From IMG/VR virus record IMGVR_UViG_3300032080_000001, positions 1-64,000 of that record: a DNA stretch of 64,000 nt. One strand, given 5' to 3'. Positions 47,283 through 56,240 of the stretch are shown piece after piece. Under the pieces are notes generated by a model. It was not told the DNA's origin. It searched no databases and saw only the letters and a list, made by a program, of their open reading frames with translations. How positions within the stretch are numbered: position 1 is the stretch's first letter; each line of letters starts with the position of its first letter. Origin of the DNA: a virus. The position numbers and the translations under genes are program-made.

Positions 47283-49883
47283 ATGCGCGTAGTGAGGACG
47301 CTTCCGGGGTGGAAGGACCTGCTGTACAAGCTCTGGAACAGCCGGGACAAGGATGGACTTCACGTCATCGGGTTCGACACCGAGACGCTGGACAGGGGAT
47401 TCCCTGACGTGCAAATCGTCGGCTTCTCGGCCGCGTGGTACGAGTGGAACCAGTTCGGCATCCTGGACAAGAATCGCGCGTACGTGCCGGTCGGCCACGC
47501 CACCGGCGAGTTGCAGATTACACTCGTGGAGGTGGTGCCGGGGCTTAAGGCGTTGCTGGAGGATGGTTCCGTCGAGGTCACGGGGCAGAACCTCAAGTAC
47601 GACGCGAAGGTGGTGCGCCTGCTCGGCATCGAACTTACCGAGAACGTGTTCGATACCCTTATCGCGTCGTGGCTGCTGAACACTAACGGTGTCGGCTCGA
47701 AGCTCCAGGTGTTGCTGGGGGAGGGGGAGCACGGGTTGAAGGCCCTGTCGAAGCACCTCCTCAAGAAGGAGATGACGGAGCTTACTGAGCTTGCGCCGAG
47801 GGAGAAGTATACGCGGGGCGGCGTCGAGTTCGAGACGCTGCGCGTGGACCTGGTCCCCATCGAAGACCAGTACGACCCGGTGAGCGGTGCGCTGGTGAAG
47901 AAGGGCATCGCGAACTACGCGGGTGACGACGCCGAGCGGGTGCTCGACCTGCGCGAACTCTTCAAGCCACAGTTGGACGAGGACCCGAGGACGCGGCGCG
48001 TGTACTACGCCATCCAGCGGGAGTTCATCTTCGTGCTGGTGGACATGGAGTCCTTCGGCGTCGAGCTGGACGAAGACCTGCTGGCCGACATGCGCGTGCG
48101 CATCGAGGCGGAGCTGGTCCTGGTGAAGGAGAGCATGTACCGCCAGCGCCGGGGCGAGGACTTCCCCGCTTTCGCGGACGCGGCCCTCGTCAAGAAGTTC
48201 GTGGAGCAGTGGGACGAGTACGAGGCGCGGTTCACGCTCGGAAAGGACCACCCCAACTACCCGAAGAAGGTGGTGGAGAAGGGTCCGCGCGGCAACAAGA
48301 CCACGTCGCTGGAGCCCGCGTCGAAGGCAACCGTTCGTAAGAACCTTATCGACGCGTTCGGTCTCCAGGGGCACCCGGTCGTGGACAAGGTCCGGGATGA
48401 CAAGTTGCGCCCCGAGGTGAAGATGTTCCCGCACCTCGCGCACAAAATCTTCAACCCCAGCTCGGTCAACGAGCTGAACAAGGTCCTGTTCCAGGAGCAG
48501 GGGTTGGCGCCCATCGGAGAGCGCGGCGCGAATGGCCTGTTCTCCACGAAGGCCGAGTACGTCGAGGTCTGGAAGAACTACGGCGACCCGCTGGCGAAGG
48601 AGCTGGACCGTCTCCGGGAAATCGACAAGCTGCGCGGCACGTACCTCGTCGGCATGGTGGCGCTGCTCTCGGCCGACCGGCGCCTGCGCGGGCGCATGAA
48701 CCAGGGCGGGACGCGGACCGGGCGGCTCTCGATGTCCGACCCGAACCTCCAGAACCAGCCGAACAATAAGGAGTTCCCCATCCGCCAGTCGTTCGTGGCG
48801 ATGGGGCTCACGGCTTCCGCCGTGACGATTCACGACTGGTACCTGGATGACAAGGGGAAGAAGACGAAGCCGAAGCACCTAACGGTGCAGGCGCTTGCCC
48901 CGGACGACCCGAAGCATCAGGCGTGGACCGCGCGCACTGGTGTCGTGCTCGACGGCGGCTACGAAATCCGGGAGAAGCAGGTCGTCCGCTGGTGGGGCAC
49001 GCGTCCCCCGTACGTGCTGTTCGTGGGCGACTACTCGCAGCTGGAAATCTGCCTGCTCGCGCACGAGTCCTCTGACGAGAAGCTGGTGACGGCCGTGAAG
49101 GAGGGGCAGGACATCCACGCGCTGACGGCGCAGGCGGTGTTCGACGCCATCCCGAAGACGATGTCTCTGGAGGACGTGAAGAAGAACTTCCCTGACCTGC
49201 GCAAGAAGGCGAAGCCCATCAACTTCGGCATCCTGTACGGGATGGGGCCGCAGAAGCTTGCGGGGACGCTCGGCATCTCGGTGGAGGAGGCGAAGGACAT
49301 CATCGAGAACCGCTACATGAGCTTCTACGTCGGCGTGGCGCGGTGGATTCAGAAGATGCACACCTTCGCCGTTGCGAACGGGTTCGTGACGACGGCAGTG
49401 GGGAGGAAGCGGCACCTGCCTGCCGCGCAGTTGCCGAGAGACGGTGAGACGTTGGGGTACAAGAACTCCATGCTCATCTCGAAGGCGAAGCGGCAGGCGC
49501 AGAATACTCCCATTCAGGGACTCGCGGCGGACCTGGTCGCGCTCGCGATGCGTGACCTCCGGCGGCGGTTCAAGAGCCTGGTGATTCAGGACCTCGCCTC
49601 GGAGATGCTGGTGGGAGCGAACGGCGAGCAGCCTACGCCGATGCCGGTGACGCTTCCTGGCCTGACGCACTGGGGCGCGGGGCCGGACGAGCTGTGGGGC
49701 AACTGGGTGCGCTCCCTCCTCCAGGTGCACGACGAGCTGGTGCAGGAGGCCCACCCCGCCGTCGCGAACTGGGTTGCGACGGAGTCGGTGGAGCTGATGG
49801 AGAACGCCGGGGGTATGTCGCTACGCGTCCCGATTCACGTGGACGCCGCCCTCGGTACCGATTGGTTCCTGACGAAGGAGTAA
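47283..49883 (+). CDS. DNA polymerase, family A (Pol I-like)
   Basis: The 866-residue polymerase copies the phage genome. The 3'-5' exonuclease is intact: D32-x-E34 (FDTETLD), GQNLKYDAKV and YAGDDAERVLDL for the second and third exonuclease motifs. The polymerase domain has motif A DYSQLEICLLAHESSDE, motif B KKAKPINFGILYGMG with the Lys-x3-Lys-type region, and motif C LLQVHDELVQEAHP. A block at about 500-560 between the thumb and motif A (containing KPKHLTVQALAPDDP) is an insertion relative to T7-like polymerases. No N-terminal 5'-3' exonuclease domain is present. An in-gene TTCGTAAGAA lies at 48334. Confidence 0.92.
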   Translation: MRVVRTLPGWKDLLYKLWNSRDKDGLHVIGFDTETLDRGFPDVQIVGFSAAWYEWNQFGILDKNRAYVPVGHATGELQITLVEVVPGLKALLEDGSVEVTGQNLKYDAKVVRLLGIELTENVFDTLIASWLLNTNGVGSKLQVLLGEGEHGLKALSKHLLKKEMTELTELAPREKYTRGGVEFETLRVDLVPIEDQYDPVSGALVKKGIANYAGDDAERVLDLRELFKPQLDEDPRTRRVYYAIQREFIFVLVDMESFGVELDEDLLADMRVRIEAELVLVKESMYRQRRGEDFPAFADAALVKKFVEQWDEYEARFTLGKDHPNYPKKVVEKGPRGNKTTSLEPASKATVRKNLIDAFGLQGHPVVDKVRDDKLRPEVKMFPHLAHKIFNPSSVNELNKVLFQEQGLAPIGERGANGLFSTKAEYVEVWKNYGDPLAKELDRLREIDKLRGTYLVGMVALLSADRRLRGRMNQGGTRTGRLSMSDPNLQNQPNNKEFPIRQSFVAMGLTASAVTIHDWYLDDKGKKTKPKHLTVQALAPDDPKHQAWTARTGVVLDGGYEIREKQVVRWWGTRPPYVLFVGDYSQLEICLLAHESSDEKLVTAVKEGQDIHALTAQAVFDAIPKTMSLEDVKKNFPDLRKKAKPINFGILYGMGPQKLAGTLGISVEEAKDIIENRYMSFYVGVARWIQKMHTFAVANGFVTTAVGRKRHLPAAQLPRDGETLGYKNSMLISKAKRQAQNTPIQGLAADLVALAMRDLRRRFKSLVIQDLASEMLVGANGEQPTPMPVTLPGLTHWGAGPDELWGNWVRSLLQVHDELVQEAHPAVANWVATESVELMENAGGMSLRVPIHVDAALGTDWFLTKE

Positions 49884-49887
49884 GACG

Positions 49888-50247
49888 ATGGTGAAGCGTA
49901 TGGATGGGGGTGCGGGGGAGACTGTGGTGCCGCGCATCCAGCCGGGCACCACGGTGACGTGGACTTCCCAAGGAGGAAGCCACCAGAAGGAGAAGACGGG
50001 GACTGTGCTGGGGTTCGTCCCGGCGTGGGTGAACGCTCGGTACCTCGCGAGCGCGGAGTTCGCCGCGCTGCCGCAGCACACGCCCCGGCGCCGGTTCGAC
50101 GGACTCACTTCGGCGGTGGACCGGTACATCGTGGAGGTGCCGCGTACCGGCGCCAAGGGGCAGGCGCTCCCCGCGTATTTCTACGCGCCGCTGGCGGACG
50201 TGCTGGAGCGGCAGAACAAGGACAAGGTCACTCTGGAGGTAGGGTGA
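49888..50247 (+). CDS. Small beta-rich hypothetical protein
   Basis: The 119-residue product is beta-strand rich and basic, beginning with PGTTVTWTSQGG and TVLGFVPAWV, which look SH3-like, similar in style to the N-terminal units of the ligase and the gene at 51131. It follows the polymerase by four bases. No family was recognised; a small nucleic-acid-binding barrel is possible. Confidence 0.5.
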   Translation: MVKRMDGGAGETVVPRIQPGTTVTWTSQGGSHQKEKTGTVLGFVPAWVNARYLASAEFAALPQHTPRRRFDGLTSAVDRYIVEVPRTGAKGQALPAYFYAPLADVLERQNKDKVTLEVG

Positions 50248-50549
50248 TGGCTTCCGCCTCTAAGACCGCGCGCGTGCGGGAGATGCTGAACCATCCCAAG
50301 CATCACCCGAGCGACCGGGACCGCGTCTCCGAAGAGTTGCGGGAGCGCACAGGCAGCGTGAACGACGGACGGCCCCTGGTGGTGTTCCTGTACATGCTGC
50401 TCCGTGACCACGTGCTGCCGGGCGACATCGAGAAGATGATGCGCGGCCTGTCGGACGCCGAGGCGCGGGGCATCCACGCCTTCGAGTTCACGAACGGCCA
50501 CCTGGCGCGCTACGCCCAGGACCTCGCGGACCGCCTGGAGGGCGAGTGA
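50247..50549 (+). CDS. Small helical hypothetical protein
   Basis: The 100-residue product is alpha-helical and charged (VREMLNHPKHHPSDRDRVSEELRERTG...), with no membrane segment. The ATG overlaps the preceding TGA. The C-terminus is acidic. No function can be assigned. Confidence 0.5.
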   Translation: MASASKTARVREMLNHPKHHPSDRDRVSEELRERTGSVNDGRPLVVFLYMLLRDHVLPGDIEKMMRGLSDAEARGIHAFEFTNGHLARYAQDLADRLEGE

Positions 50550-50800
50550 CCGTCCACCCGTACGACCACGACTACTACGAAGGGCTCGCGCACAACAACC
50601 AGGGGTGCAACCGCCCGCCACCGGGCTGGTGGTGCTCCCGCGAGCCCGACCACGACGGACCGTGTGCGGCGCGGCCAGTGCCGCCCAAACCGAAGCCGCC
50701 GGGGCTGGTAGATGTGCGGGACTACGGTGCGCCGGTAGGCGGATTCCCGTGGCTGCTGCTCCTGGTCGCCGTCGCGGCGCTCATCCCTTCCTGTTCGTAA
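50546..50800 (+). CDS. C-terminally anchored small membrane protein
   Basis: The 84-residue protein (GTG start) has a Cys-containing N-terminal part (GCNRPPPGWWCSREPDHDGPCAARP) with several Cys/His, a Pro/Lys linker (VPPKPKPPG) and a terminal hydrophobic helix (PWLLLLVAVAALIPS). It looks like a tail-anchored membrane protein with a small, possibly metal-binding head. Overlaps its predecessor by four bases; TTCGTAAGAA spans its stop (50794-50803). Function unknown; it may act at the host membrane. Confidence 0.5.
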   Translation: MTVHPYDHDYYEGLAHNNQGCNRPPPGWWCSREPDHDGPCAARPVPPKPKPPGLVDVRDYGAPVGGFPWLLLLVAVAALIPSCS

Positions 50801-50807
50801 GAAGGCC

Positions 50808-51134
50808 ATGCGCAAGAAGACCTACAGCATCGACTACGACGACACCTTCACCTCGGACCCGGACGCGTTCACGGACATCGCGAACGTCCTCCGGAACCGG
50901 GGGCACGAAGTCATCATCACGTCGCAGCGGTGCGAGAAGTACGAGGCGGACATGCGGAAGGTCGTTGGCCAGACCCTTCCCATCGTGTTCGCGTCCGGGA
51001 TGAGTAAGGAGGCCGCCGCGCGTCTTCACGGCTACGCGGTGGACGTGTGGATGGATGACGTACCGTGGTCGGTGGACAACGCGCGGACGTATGGCGGCTG
51101 CGTCGGGGAAAGCTGGCCGACGAGGCACGTATGA
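50808..51134 (+). CDS. HAD-superfamily phosphatase-like protein
   Basis: The 108-residue protein has YSID9-Y-D11-D-T13, the DxDxT nucleophile motif of the haloacid dehalogenase superfamily, followed by a helix and GHEVIITSQRCEKYE, the motif II strand-Ser/Thr region. A later VDVWMDDVPW gives the acidic motif IV. The size is small for a HAD enzyme, so it has no cap domain. It may dephosphorylate nucleotides or small sugars. It overlaps the next gene by four bases. Confidence 0.6.
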   Translation: MRKKTYSIDYDDTFTSDPDAFTDIANVLRNRGHEVIITSQRCEKYEADMRKVVGQTLPIVFASGMSKEAAARLHGYAVDVWMDDVPWSVDNARTYGGCVGESWPTRHV

Positions 51135-51391
51135 CGCTCGCAGACGCGGAAGGCACCGCTCTCAACATCGGGGCGGACGTGGCCTTCTACTTCGCGGACG
51201 CGGAGGTAAAGCGGGGAACGGTTGTCAGCCTGTCTCAGTCGGTGTGGGAGCATCGACACGGCCTGTTTACCGGGGACGCGTATATCGTACTTAAGCCGGG
51301 CGGGAAGAAGTACAAGCGGCGCGCGAGCACAGTCATCGTGCTTTCTCCCCAAGACGCCGGACGGCGAGTAGACGCGACAGGGGACCGGTAA
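51131..51391 (+). CDS. Small SH3-like hypothetical protein
   Basis: The 86-residue product is beta-rich with TALNIGADVAFYFADAEVKRGTVV and KPGGKKYKRRASTVIVL, a pattern similar to the SH3-like units in the ligase. It overlaps its predecessor, and its stop is 12 bases before the next promoter. No function was recognised. Confidence 0.5.
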   Translation: MTLADAEGTALNIGADVAFYFADAEVKRGTVVSLSQSVWEHRHGLFTGDAYIVLKPGGKKYKRRASTVIVLSPQDAGRRVDATGDR

Positions 51392-51402
51392 GAATGTACC
51401 CC

Positions 51403-51431
51403 TTGACAAACAGCCGGTGAAACGTTACATT
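51403..51431 (+). promoter_or_regulatory. Promoter TTGACA-17-TACATT
   Basis: TTGACA (51403-51408) and TACATT (51426-51431) have a 17-base spacer. ATG 51442 lies 10 bases after the box, so the leader would be only a few bases long. Confidence 0.75.
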
Positions 51432-51441
51432 CGAGCTTGTC

Positions 51442-52869
51442 ATGGATGAACAGACTCTTATCGTAGACCGGCACCTTTGGGTGCATGAGAACCACCCGCT
51501 CGCGGCGAGTATCCGCAAGCGGATGGTTTTCGCGAATCCGGTTTACGAGAACGCCCAGCGGGCGGGGCGGCGTGTGCCGGACGGCGTGGAGAAGGAAATC
51601 GTCCTGTACGAGAAGGTCGGGGTGTACTACCGCTTCCCGCGTGCACTGGTCCACAAGCTACGCGACCGGTTTCCCGTAGTAGACCGGACGGTCGTGGGAG
51701 AGGCAGTGGACATGCCGGTGCTGGTGTCCCCGCGTGACTACCAGGTCGGCGTGCTCGACACCGTGGAGACGGCGCTCCGCGCCAACTACGGCACCGTGAT
51801 GCAGGCAGAAGCTGGGTGGGGCAAGACCATCGGGTCGCTCATTCTGGCGTCGAAGCTCGGGCGGAAGACACTCATCATGGTCCACAAGGAGTTCCTGATG
51901 ACCCAGTGGGTCGAGCGAATCCTGGGGACCGAGGCGGGTCGTAAGAAGCTCGGGGTCAAGGCGAAGCCGAAAGAGGTGCTCGGTCCCGCTCTCGGGTTGG
52001 ACCCCGATGAGGTGGGCATCGTGCAGCAGGACCGCGTCGAGTGGCGCGGAAAGAAAATCGTGGTGGCGATGGTGCAGAGTCTCGCGGCGCGCGAATACGA
52101 AGCAGAGTTCTACGAGAGCTTCGGGCTCATCATCACCGACGAGACGCACCGCGCGGCGGCCCCGACATTCCAAAAGGCTATCACGCTGTTCCCGGCGGCG
52201 AAGCGGCTGGGGGTGACGGCGACGCCGAAGAGGAAGGACGGGTTGGAGGACATCTTCTTCTACCACATTGGCTCCATCTCGGCGCGGGGCAAGGTCCCTC
52301 GGGTCACGCCGCGCATCCAGGTGGTGAAGATGCCGGTGGCGCCGACGCCGGAGGAAGAGAAGAAGATGAAGCGGTTCGGGAAGTGGGACAACGTGCGGGT
52401 CATCGACTACATCACAACCCACCCCTCCCGGAACGCGAAGCTGGTGCAGCTGCTTCTCCAGGCGGCGAGCAAGGGCCGCAAGATTCTGGTACTCTCCGAG
52501 CGGCGGGCGCACCTGGAACTGCTCAAAGAAGAGTTCGTGACGGCCGCGCAGGCGCAGGAGGCTCCGTATTCGACCGACTTCTACGTCGGCGGGATGGACC
52601 TCACGGCGCGGACGCGGGCCGAGCAGATGCAGGTTCTCTTCGCCACCTGGCAGATGGCGGAGGAGGGGCTGGACATCGCCAGCTTGGACACGCTGTTGAT
52701 GGCGACTCCGCGCACCGGCATCGAGCAGGCCGTAGGGCGCATCCAGCGCATCAAGGAAGGCAAGAAGACGCCGGTGGTCGTGGACCCGGTGGACAACCAT
52801 ATCCCGCCGCTCAAGAAGCGCTACGACAAGCGGGACGACGAATACCGTAAACTCGGGTGGGCAGCATGA
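51442..52869 (+). CDS. SF2 DNA helicase (UvsW-like)
   Basis: The 475-residue protein is a superfamily 2 helicase like T4 UvsW, which acts in recombination and fork repair. Walker A is AEAGWGKTIGS, motif II is DETH in FGLIITDETHRAA, motif III VTATPKRK, and motif VI PRTGIEQAVGRIQRIK. An N-terminal domain of about 100 residues precedes the motor, as in UvsW. It heads its own transcription unit. The start is nearly leaderless. Confidence 0.82.
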   Translation: MDEQTLIVDRHLWVHENHPLAASIRKRMVFANPVYENAQRAGRRVPDGVEKEIVLYEKVGVYYRFPRALVHKLRDRFPVVDRTVVGEAVDMPVLVSPRDYQVGVLDTVETALRANYGTVMQAEAGWGKTIGSLILASKLGRKTLIMVHKEFLMTQWVERILGTEAGRKKLGVKAKPKEVLGPALGLDPDEVGIVQQDRVEWRGKKIVVAMVQSLAAREYEAEFYESFGLIITDETHRAAAPTFQKAITLFPAAKRLGVTATPKRKDGLEDIFFYHIGSISARGKVPRVTPRIQVVKMPVAPTPEEEKKMKRFGKWDNVRVIDYITTHPSRNAKLVQLLLQAASKGRKILVLSERRAHLELLKEEFVTAAQAQEAPYSTDFYVGGMDLTARTRAEQMQVLFATWQMAEEGLDIASLDTLLMATPRTGIEQAVGRIQRIKEGKKTPVVVDPVDNHIPPLKKRYDKRDDEYRKLGWAA

Positions 52870-53513
52870 CCGCACCTGCCGTAAGTCTTAACCTGTACGA
52901 ACAGAGCGTTCTTCAAGACCTCGACCTGACAGCTTCCGAACTGGAGAGCCTACTCTCCCGGATGGACAAGGACGTGGTCGGGGAGTCGCTACCGATGAGT
53001 ACGGCGGCCATAGCGGACGCGTACCGTCACGCGCACTACGCGGAGAAGTACGCCAGCGAAGCGAAGGGCCGCATTCGAGTCGAATTGCTCGCCCGGCTGG
53101 GCGCAGGGAAAGAGGACGCGAAGGGCACGGTCGCCTTTCAAGGTTCTACGGCCCGCATCGAGGCTCGACCCCGTACGGCCGCAAAGATGGACGAGGCCGC
53201 GATGACGGCCCTGCTCCAGACGAGGGGGCTGTACGACGAGGCGACCGACGAGACCGTGGCGGTGAACGTGGCTGGGCTCCTCGACGCCATGAGGATGGTG
53301 ACGGACTTCCTCGATAGTAAGGGTCTGGACACGGCGGCGCGGATGCTGAACAACGCGCTCACCGCGAACCTGACCATCACGAAGACCGTCAACGAGAAGA
53401 AGGTGGAGAAGCTCGCTAAGGCGGGCAAGTTGGACCCTCAAGAGGCGGCGGCGTGCTACACGACGACCACCACCTATGCTCTGTACGATGTGACGCAAGG
53501 CTCAACCCCATGA
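52866..53513 (+). CDS. Hypothetical protein after the helicase
   Basis: The 215-residue product is mixed, with a helical N-terminal half and a C-terminal region containing repeated Asn/Thr/Ala (LNNALTANLTITKTVNEKKVEKLAKAGKL). The ATG overlaps the helicase stop (ATGA). It is not recognised; it may be a recombination accessory protein because of its position between UvsW-like and RecA-like genes. Confidence 0.55.
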   Translation: MTAPAVSLNLYEQSVLQDLDLTASELESLLSRMDKDVVGESLPMSTAAIADAYRHAHYAEKYASEAKGRIRVELLARLGAGKEDAKGTVAFQGSTARIEARPRTAAKMDEAAMTALLQTRGLYDEATDETVAVNVAGLLDAMRMVTDFLDSKGLDTAARMLNNALTANLTITKTVNEKKVEKLAKAGKLDPQEAAACYTTTTTYALYDVTQGSTP

Positions 53514-54127
53514 CCCCCCTGACTATGACCCCACGAAAGCGCAAGAAGTCCGAGCGGGAGCTTGCGCGTAACATCGAGTACCAGAAGGAGTACTACGCCG
53601 CCAACCGCGACGAACTCCTCAAGAAGAAGAAGGAGCGGTACCAGGGTGACCCCGAGTACCGGCGCGGCATCAAGGTGCGGGCAAAGCGCAAGCGGTGGCT
53701 GGAGGAGAGGCCGGAACAGAAGGAGTTCCCGCCCTTCGGTATCCTGGCCGAGCTGGAGCCGAAGGGCTCCATCGAGGTGAAGGTGAAGGACCGCCACGAC
53801 GCCCGCCACGGTCAGACCGTCTCGGTGCCCGTCTTCTCGACCGGCGCGGTGGCCGAGCTGCTCGGCCGGGCGCCGGAGGTGCTTCGCCTCTGGTGGAAGC
53901 GCAAGCAGATTCCCGAGCCGTACCACCGGGGTTCGATGGTCCCGGAGAACATGGTGAAGGGGCGCAACCCGCGCCTGTTCACTCTGGACGAGATGCGGGC
54001 CATCGACAACGTGAAGGAGATGCTCAACCTCCCCAGCCGGGGGAGCAGCCACGCGCTGTTCTCGGACAGGCTGACGGAGGAGTTCGAGAAGATGGACCAG
54101 GGTCTCTACCAGGTCCCGAACGCGTAA
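53510..54127 (+). CDS. MerR-like helix-turn-helix protein, possible regulator
   Basis: The 205-residue protein has a very basic N-terminus (RKRKKSERELARNIEYQKEYYAANRDELLKKKKERY) and, from about 110, a helix-turn-helix of the MerR/excisionase kind (FSTGAVAELLGRAPEVLRLWWKRKQIPEPYHR...NPRLFTLDEMRAI), which binds DNA through a wing. The ATG overlaps the previous stop by four bases. Its target is not known; the scattered palindromes and the ACCGG promoter motifs are candidates. Confidence 0.6.
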   Translation: MTPLTMTPRKRKKSERELARNIEYQKEYYAANRDELLKKKKERYQGDPEYRRGIKVRAKRKRWLEERPEQKEFPPFGILAELEPKGSIEVKVKDRHDARHGQTVSVPVFSTGAVAELLGRAPEVLRLWWKRKQIPEPYHRGSMVPENMVKGRNPRLFTLDEMRAIDNVKEMLNLPSRGSSHALFSDRLTEEFEKMDQGLYQVPNA

Positions 54128-54148
54128 GCGTTCGTAAGAAGACGCACT

Positions 54149-54180
54149 CCGAGGGGTTCTTACGAGCCCCTCGGTCGCTT
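54149..54180 (+). terminator. Hairpin after the MerR-like gene
   Basis: CCGAGGGG (54149-54156) pairs with CCCCTCGG (54167-54174) and is followed by TCGCTTT. The loop carries TTCTTACGA, and TTCGTAAGAA precedes the stem at 54131, so a longer inverted repeat also exists. Confidence 0.65.
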
Positions 54181-54188
54181 TCTGCCCC

Positions 54189-54217
54189 TTGACAAGTGCC
54201 GGTGCTACGCCTATACT
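54189..54217 (+). promoter_or_regulatory. Promoter TTGACA-17-TATACT
   Basis: TTGACA (54189-54194) and TATACT (54212-54217) have a 17-base spacer and the best -10 of the set. ACCGGTACACC follows at 54219. Confidence 0.8.
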
Positions 54218-54257
54218 CTACCGGTACACCCGACGAACCCGAACGACGAGAACCTAG

Positions 54258-54581
54258 ATGCCCCCCACTCCGCCCACCGCGCAGACCCCGAAGATTTGGG
54301 TCGAGCGGACCTTCCCGCAGGGCCAGGGCCAGACCTACGAGGAAACTCACCTCGAAGCCCGGACCTTCGCTTCCGTCCCGGCGCGCGTCACCGCCGAGGT
54401 CTCCCGCACCATCAACATGGGGAACTTCGAGTCCATCCGCATCGCGGTGGGCGTCGAGCTTCCGTGCTACCTCGAAGAGGTCGCGGCGGGGCTGCACGAG
54501 GCGTCCTACATCGCCTCGAATTTCCTGGAGGCCGAGAAGGACGCCATCTACCAGGCGCTACAGGGTCCCGGCGGCACCTGA
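54258..54581 (+). CDS. Hypothetical protein before the RecA-like gene
   Basis: The 107-residue product begins with a Pro/Thr-rich stretch, then a beta-rich segment (EVSRTINMGNFESIRIAVGVELPCYLEEV) and a C-terminal helix. The Asn-Phe-Glu-Ser pattern and Pro-Cys pair look like a small fold seen in other phage replication clusters, but the function is unknown to me. It is the first gene of its operon. The ATG follows GAACCTAG, a weak ribosome-binding site. Confidence 0.5.
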   Translation: MPPTPPTAQTPKIWVERTFPQGQGQTYEETHLEARTFASVPARVTAEVSRTINMGNFESIRIAVGVELPCYLEEVAAGLHEASYIASNFLEAEKDAIYQALQGPGGT

Positions 54582-54615
54582 CCCTCCCGCGTCCATCCCA
54601 AGGAATGAGCGACAC

Positions 54616-55902
54616 ATGGCAAACGCAGTTCAGCAGAAGAAGAACCTCATGGCGGCGCTCGGCGCGGTCAACAAGGCGTACGGGGCGGGCACCATCGCGC
54701 TCGCCTCTCAGGTCGCCTTCGCGCACCTGACGCGCATCCCGACCGGCATCTTCTCCCTCGACATGGAAATCGGGGGCGGCCTGCCGAAGGGACGCTTCAC
54801 GATGGTCGTGGGCGAGGAGGCGACCGCGAAGACCACGCTCTTCCTCTTCATCGCGGCAAACTTCCAGCACACTTGCCGGAAGTGCCTCTCGCCGTTCCAG
54901 TGGTACACCGACGAGGAGGTAGACCCGGCGACGGGCGAAATCCTCAAGCAGGACATGGTCGTGACGGAGGCGTGCGCCTGCGGCGCGAACGAGCCGCACA
55001 CCGTCGCACTGTTCGACTCCGAGGGGCACTTCGACCCGATGTGGGCGGCGAGCCTCGGCGTGGACGTTCCCACGCTCATCGTCATCCAGCCGCAGCATGC
55101 GGAGCAGGGCGTGGACGTGGTCAACAAGCTCCTGCGGACCGGGGAGCTGGACCTCGTCGGCATCGACTCCGTGGCGATGATGACGCCCGGCGTCGAGGTG
55201 GAGGAGAGCGCCGAGAAGATGACGGTGGGCAGCATGGCCCGCATCTGGAACAAGGCTATGCGCACTTTCCAGGCGAGCCTCAACTCGCTCGGGATGAACA
55301 ACCCGAACAAGCCCGCCATCTACATGGTGAACCAGTTCCGTGAGAAGGTCGGCGTGATGTACGGCGACCCGACGACCTGGCCGGGCGGCAAGGGGCAGAA
55401 CTTCGCGTCGAGCATCATCATCTCGATGCGGCGCGGGAAGGCCATCGACCAGAACGGAAACGTCGGGGGCAAGGATGATACGAAGGTCGGGAGTGAGTTC
55501 TTCTTCAAGACCGAGAAGAACAAGGTCTTCCCGCCCCTCAAGAAGGGGTCGTTCAAGCTGTACAGCACCGACGTGCCCGCGCTCGGCGTGCGCAAGGGGT
55601 CGGTGAACAACTTCGAGCAGATGATGGGGTACGCGGTGAAGCTCGGCGTCATCAAGCAGAGCGGGGCGTGGTACGACCTGACTTCCACGTTCGGGGACGC
55701 GTTCAAGAACCCTCTCTCGAAGAACGGCACGTTCCAGGGCCTCGACTCGGTGGTCTCCTTCCTCCAGCAGGACAAGGCCAAGGTGAAGACGGTCAGCGAC
55801 CGCATCCTGGCCGAGGTGAAGATGCAGAATCGGGGTGCGCTGCCGTCGAGCGGAGACGAGCCCGAGGTGGTAGACCTGGTGCCGGACGAGGCGGCGGCTT
55901 AA
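54616..55902 (+). CDS. RecA/UvsX-like recombinase with zinc-type insertion
   Basis: The 428-residue protein has a RecA fold: Walker A GEEATAKTTLFLF (about 72-84) and Walker B LDLVGIDSVAMM. Between Walker A and the next core strand a Cys-rich insertion of about 45 residues carries C87-x2-C90 and C120-x-C122, likely binding zinc. The C-terminus is acidic (EPEVVDLVPDEAAA). It should drive strand exchange for repair and recombination-dependent replication with the UvsW-like helicase. The long upstream frame is shadow; ATG 54616 fits the fold and has GGAATGAG upstream. Confidence 0.8.
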   Translation: MANAVQQKKNLMAALGAVNKAYGAGTIALASQVAFAHLTRIPTGIFSLDMEIGGGLPKGRFTMVVGEEATAKTTLFLFIAANFQHTCRKCLSPFQWYTDEEVDPATGEILKQDMVVTEACACGANEPHTVALFDSEGHFDPMWAASLGVDVPTLIVIQPQHAEQGVDVVNKLLRTGELDLVGIDSVAMMTPGVEVEESAEKMTVGSMARIWNKAMRTFQASLNSLGMNNPNKPAIYMVNQFREKVGVMYGDPTTWPGGKGQNFASSIIISMRRGKAIDQNGNVGGKDDTKVGSEFFFKTEKNKVFPPLKKGSFKLYSTDVPALGVRKGSVNNFEQMMGYAVKLGVIKQSGAWYDLTSTFGDAFKNPLSKNGTFQGLDSVVSFLQQDKAKVKTVSDRILAEVKMQNRGALPSSGDEPEVVDLVPDEAAA

Positions 55903-55949
55903 CGGCCGCTCCTCCTTTCGTACGAACAGAGACGAGCAAAGGACGAGCA

Positions 55950-56240
55950 GTGGCGACGACGAACGAAATCCTGATGGCCGCGCTAGAGCGCGAGGTGAAA
56001 GCGGCCCAGGGCAAGCTGCGCACAGCGCTGGGCGAGGGGCTCAAGGAGTACAACGAGCGGTTTTCTTCCTACAACGGCCTTCCCGAGTACCAGCGCGCGC
56101 ACCAGGAGGAGCCGAAGCTGCGGAGCACGGTGGACACGTACATCGCCCGCCTTACTGAGGCGCGGGACTACTACGACCAGGTCATGGAGCAGTACCAGAC
56201 CGCGCGCCACGCGGTCGTACGCGAGAGGAGCACCGTATGA
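55950..56240 (+). CDS. Small helical hypothetical protein
   Basis: The 96-residue protein is almost wholly helical and charged, likely a coiled coil (EREVKAAQGKLRTALGEGLKEYNERF and LTEARDYYDQVMEQYQTARHAVV). GTG 55950 follows AAAGGACGAG. The stop overlaps the ThyX start. It may be a helper for the neighbouring enzymes, but function is not shown. TTCGTACGAA lies in the leader at 55917. Confidence 0.5.
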   Translation: MATTNEILMAALEREVKAAQGKLRTALGEGLKEYNERFSSYNGLPEYQRAHQEEPKLRSTVDTYIARLTEARDYYDQVMEQYQTARHAVVRERSTV

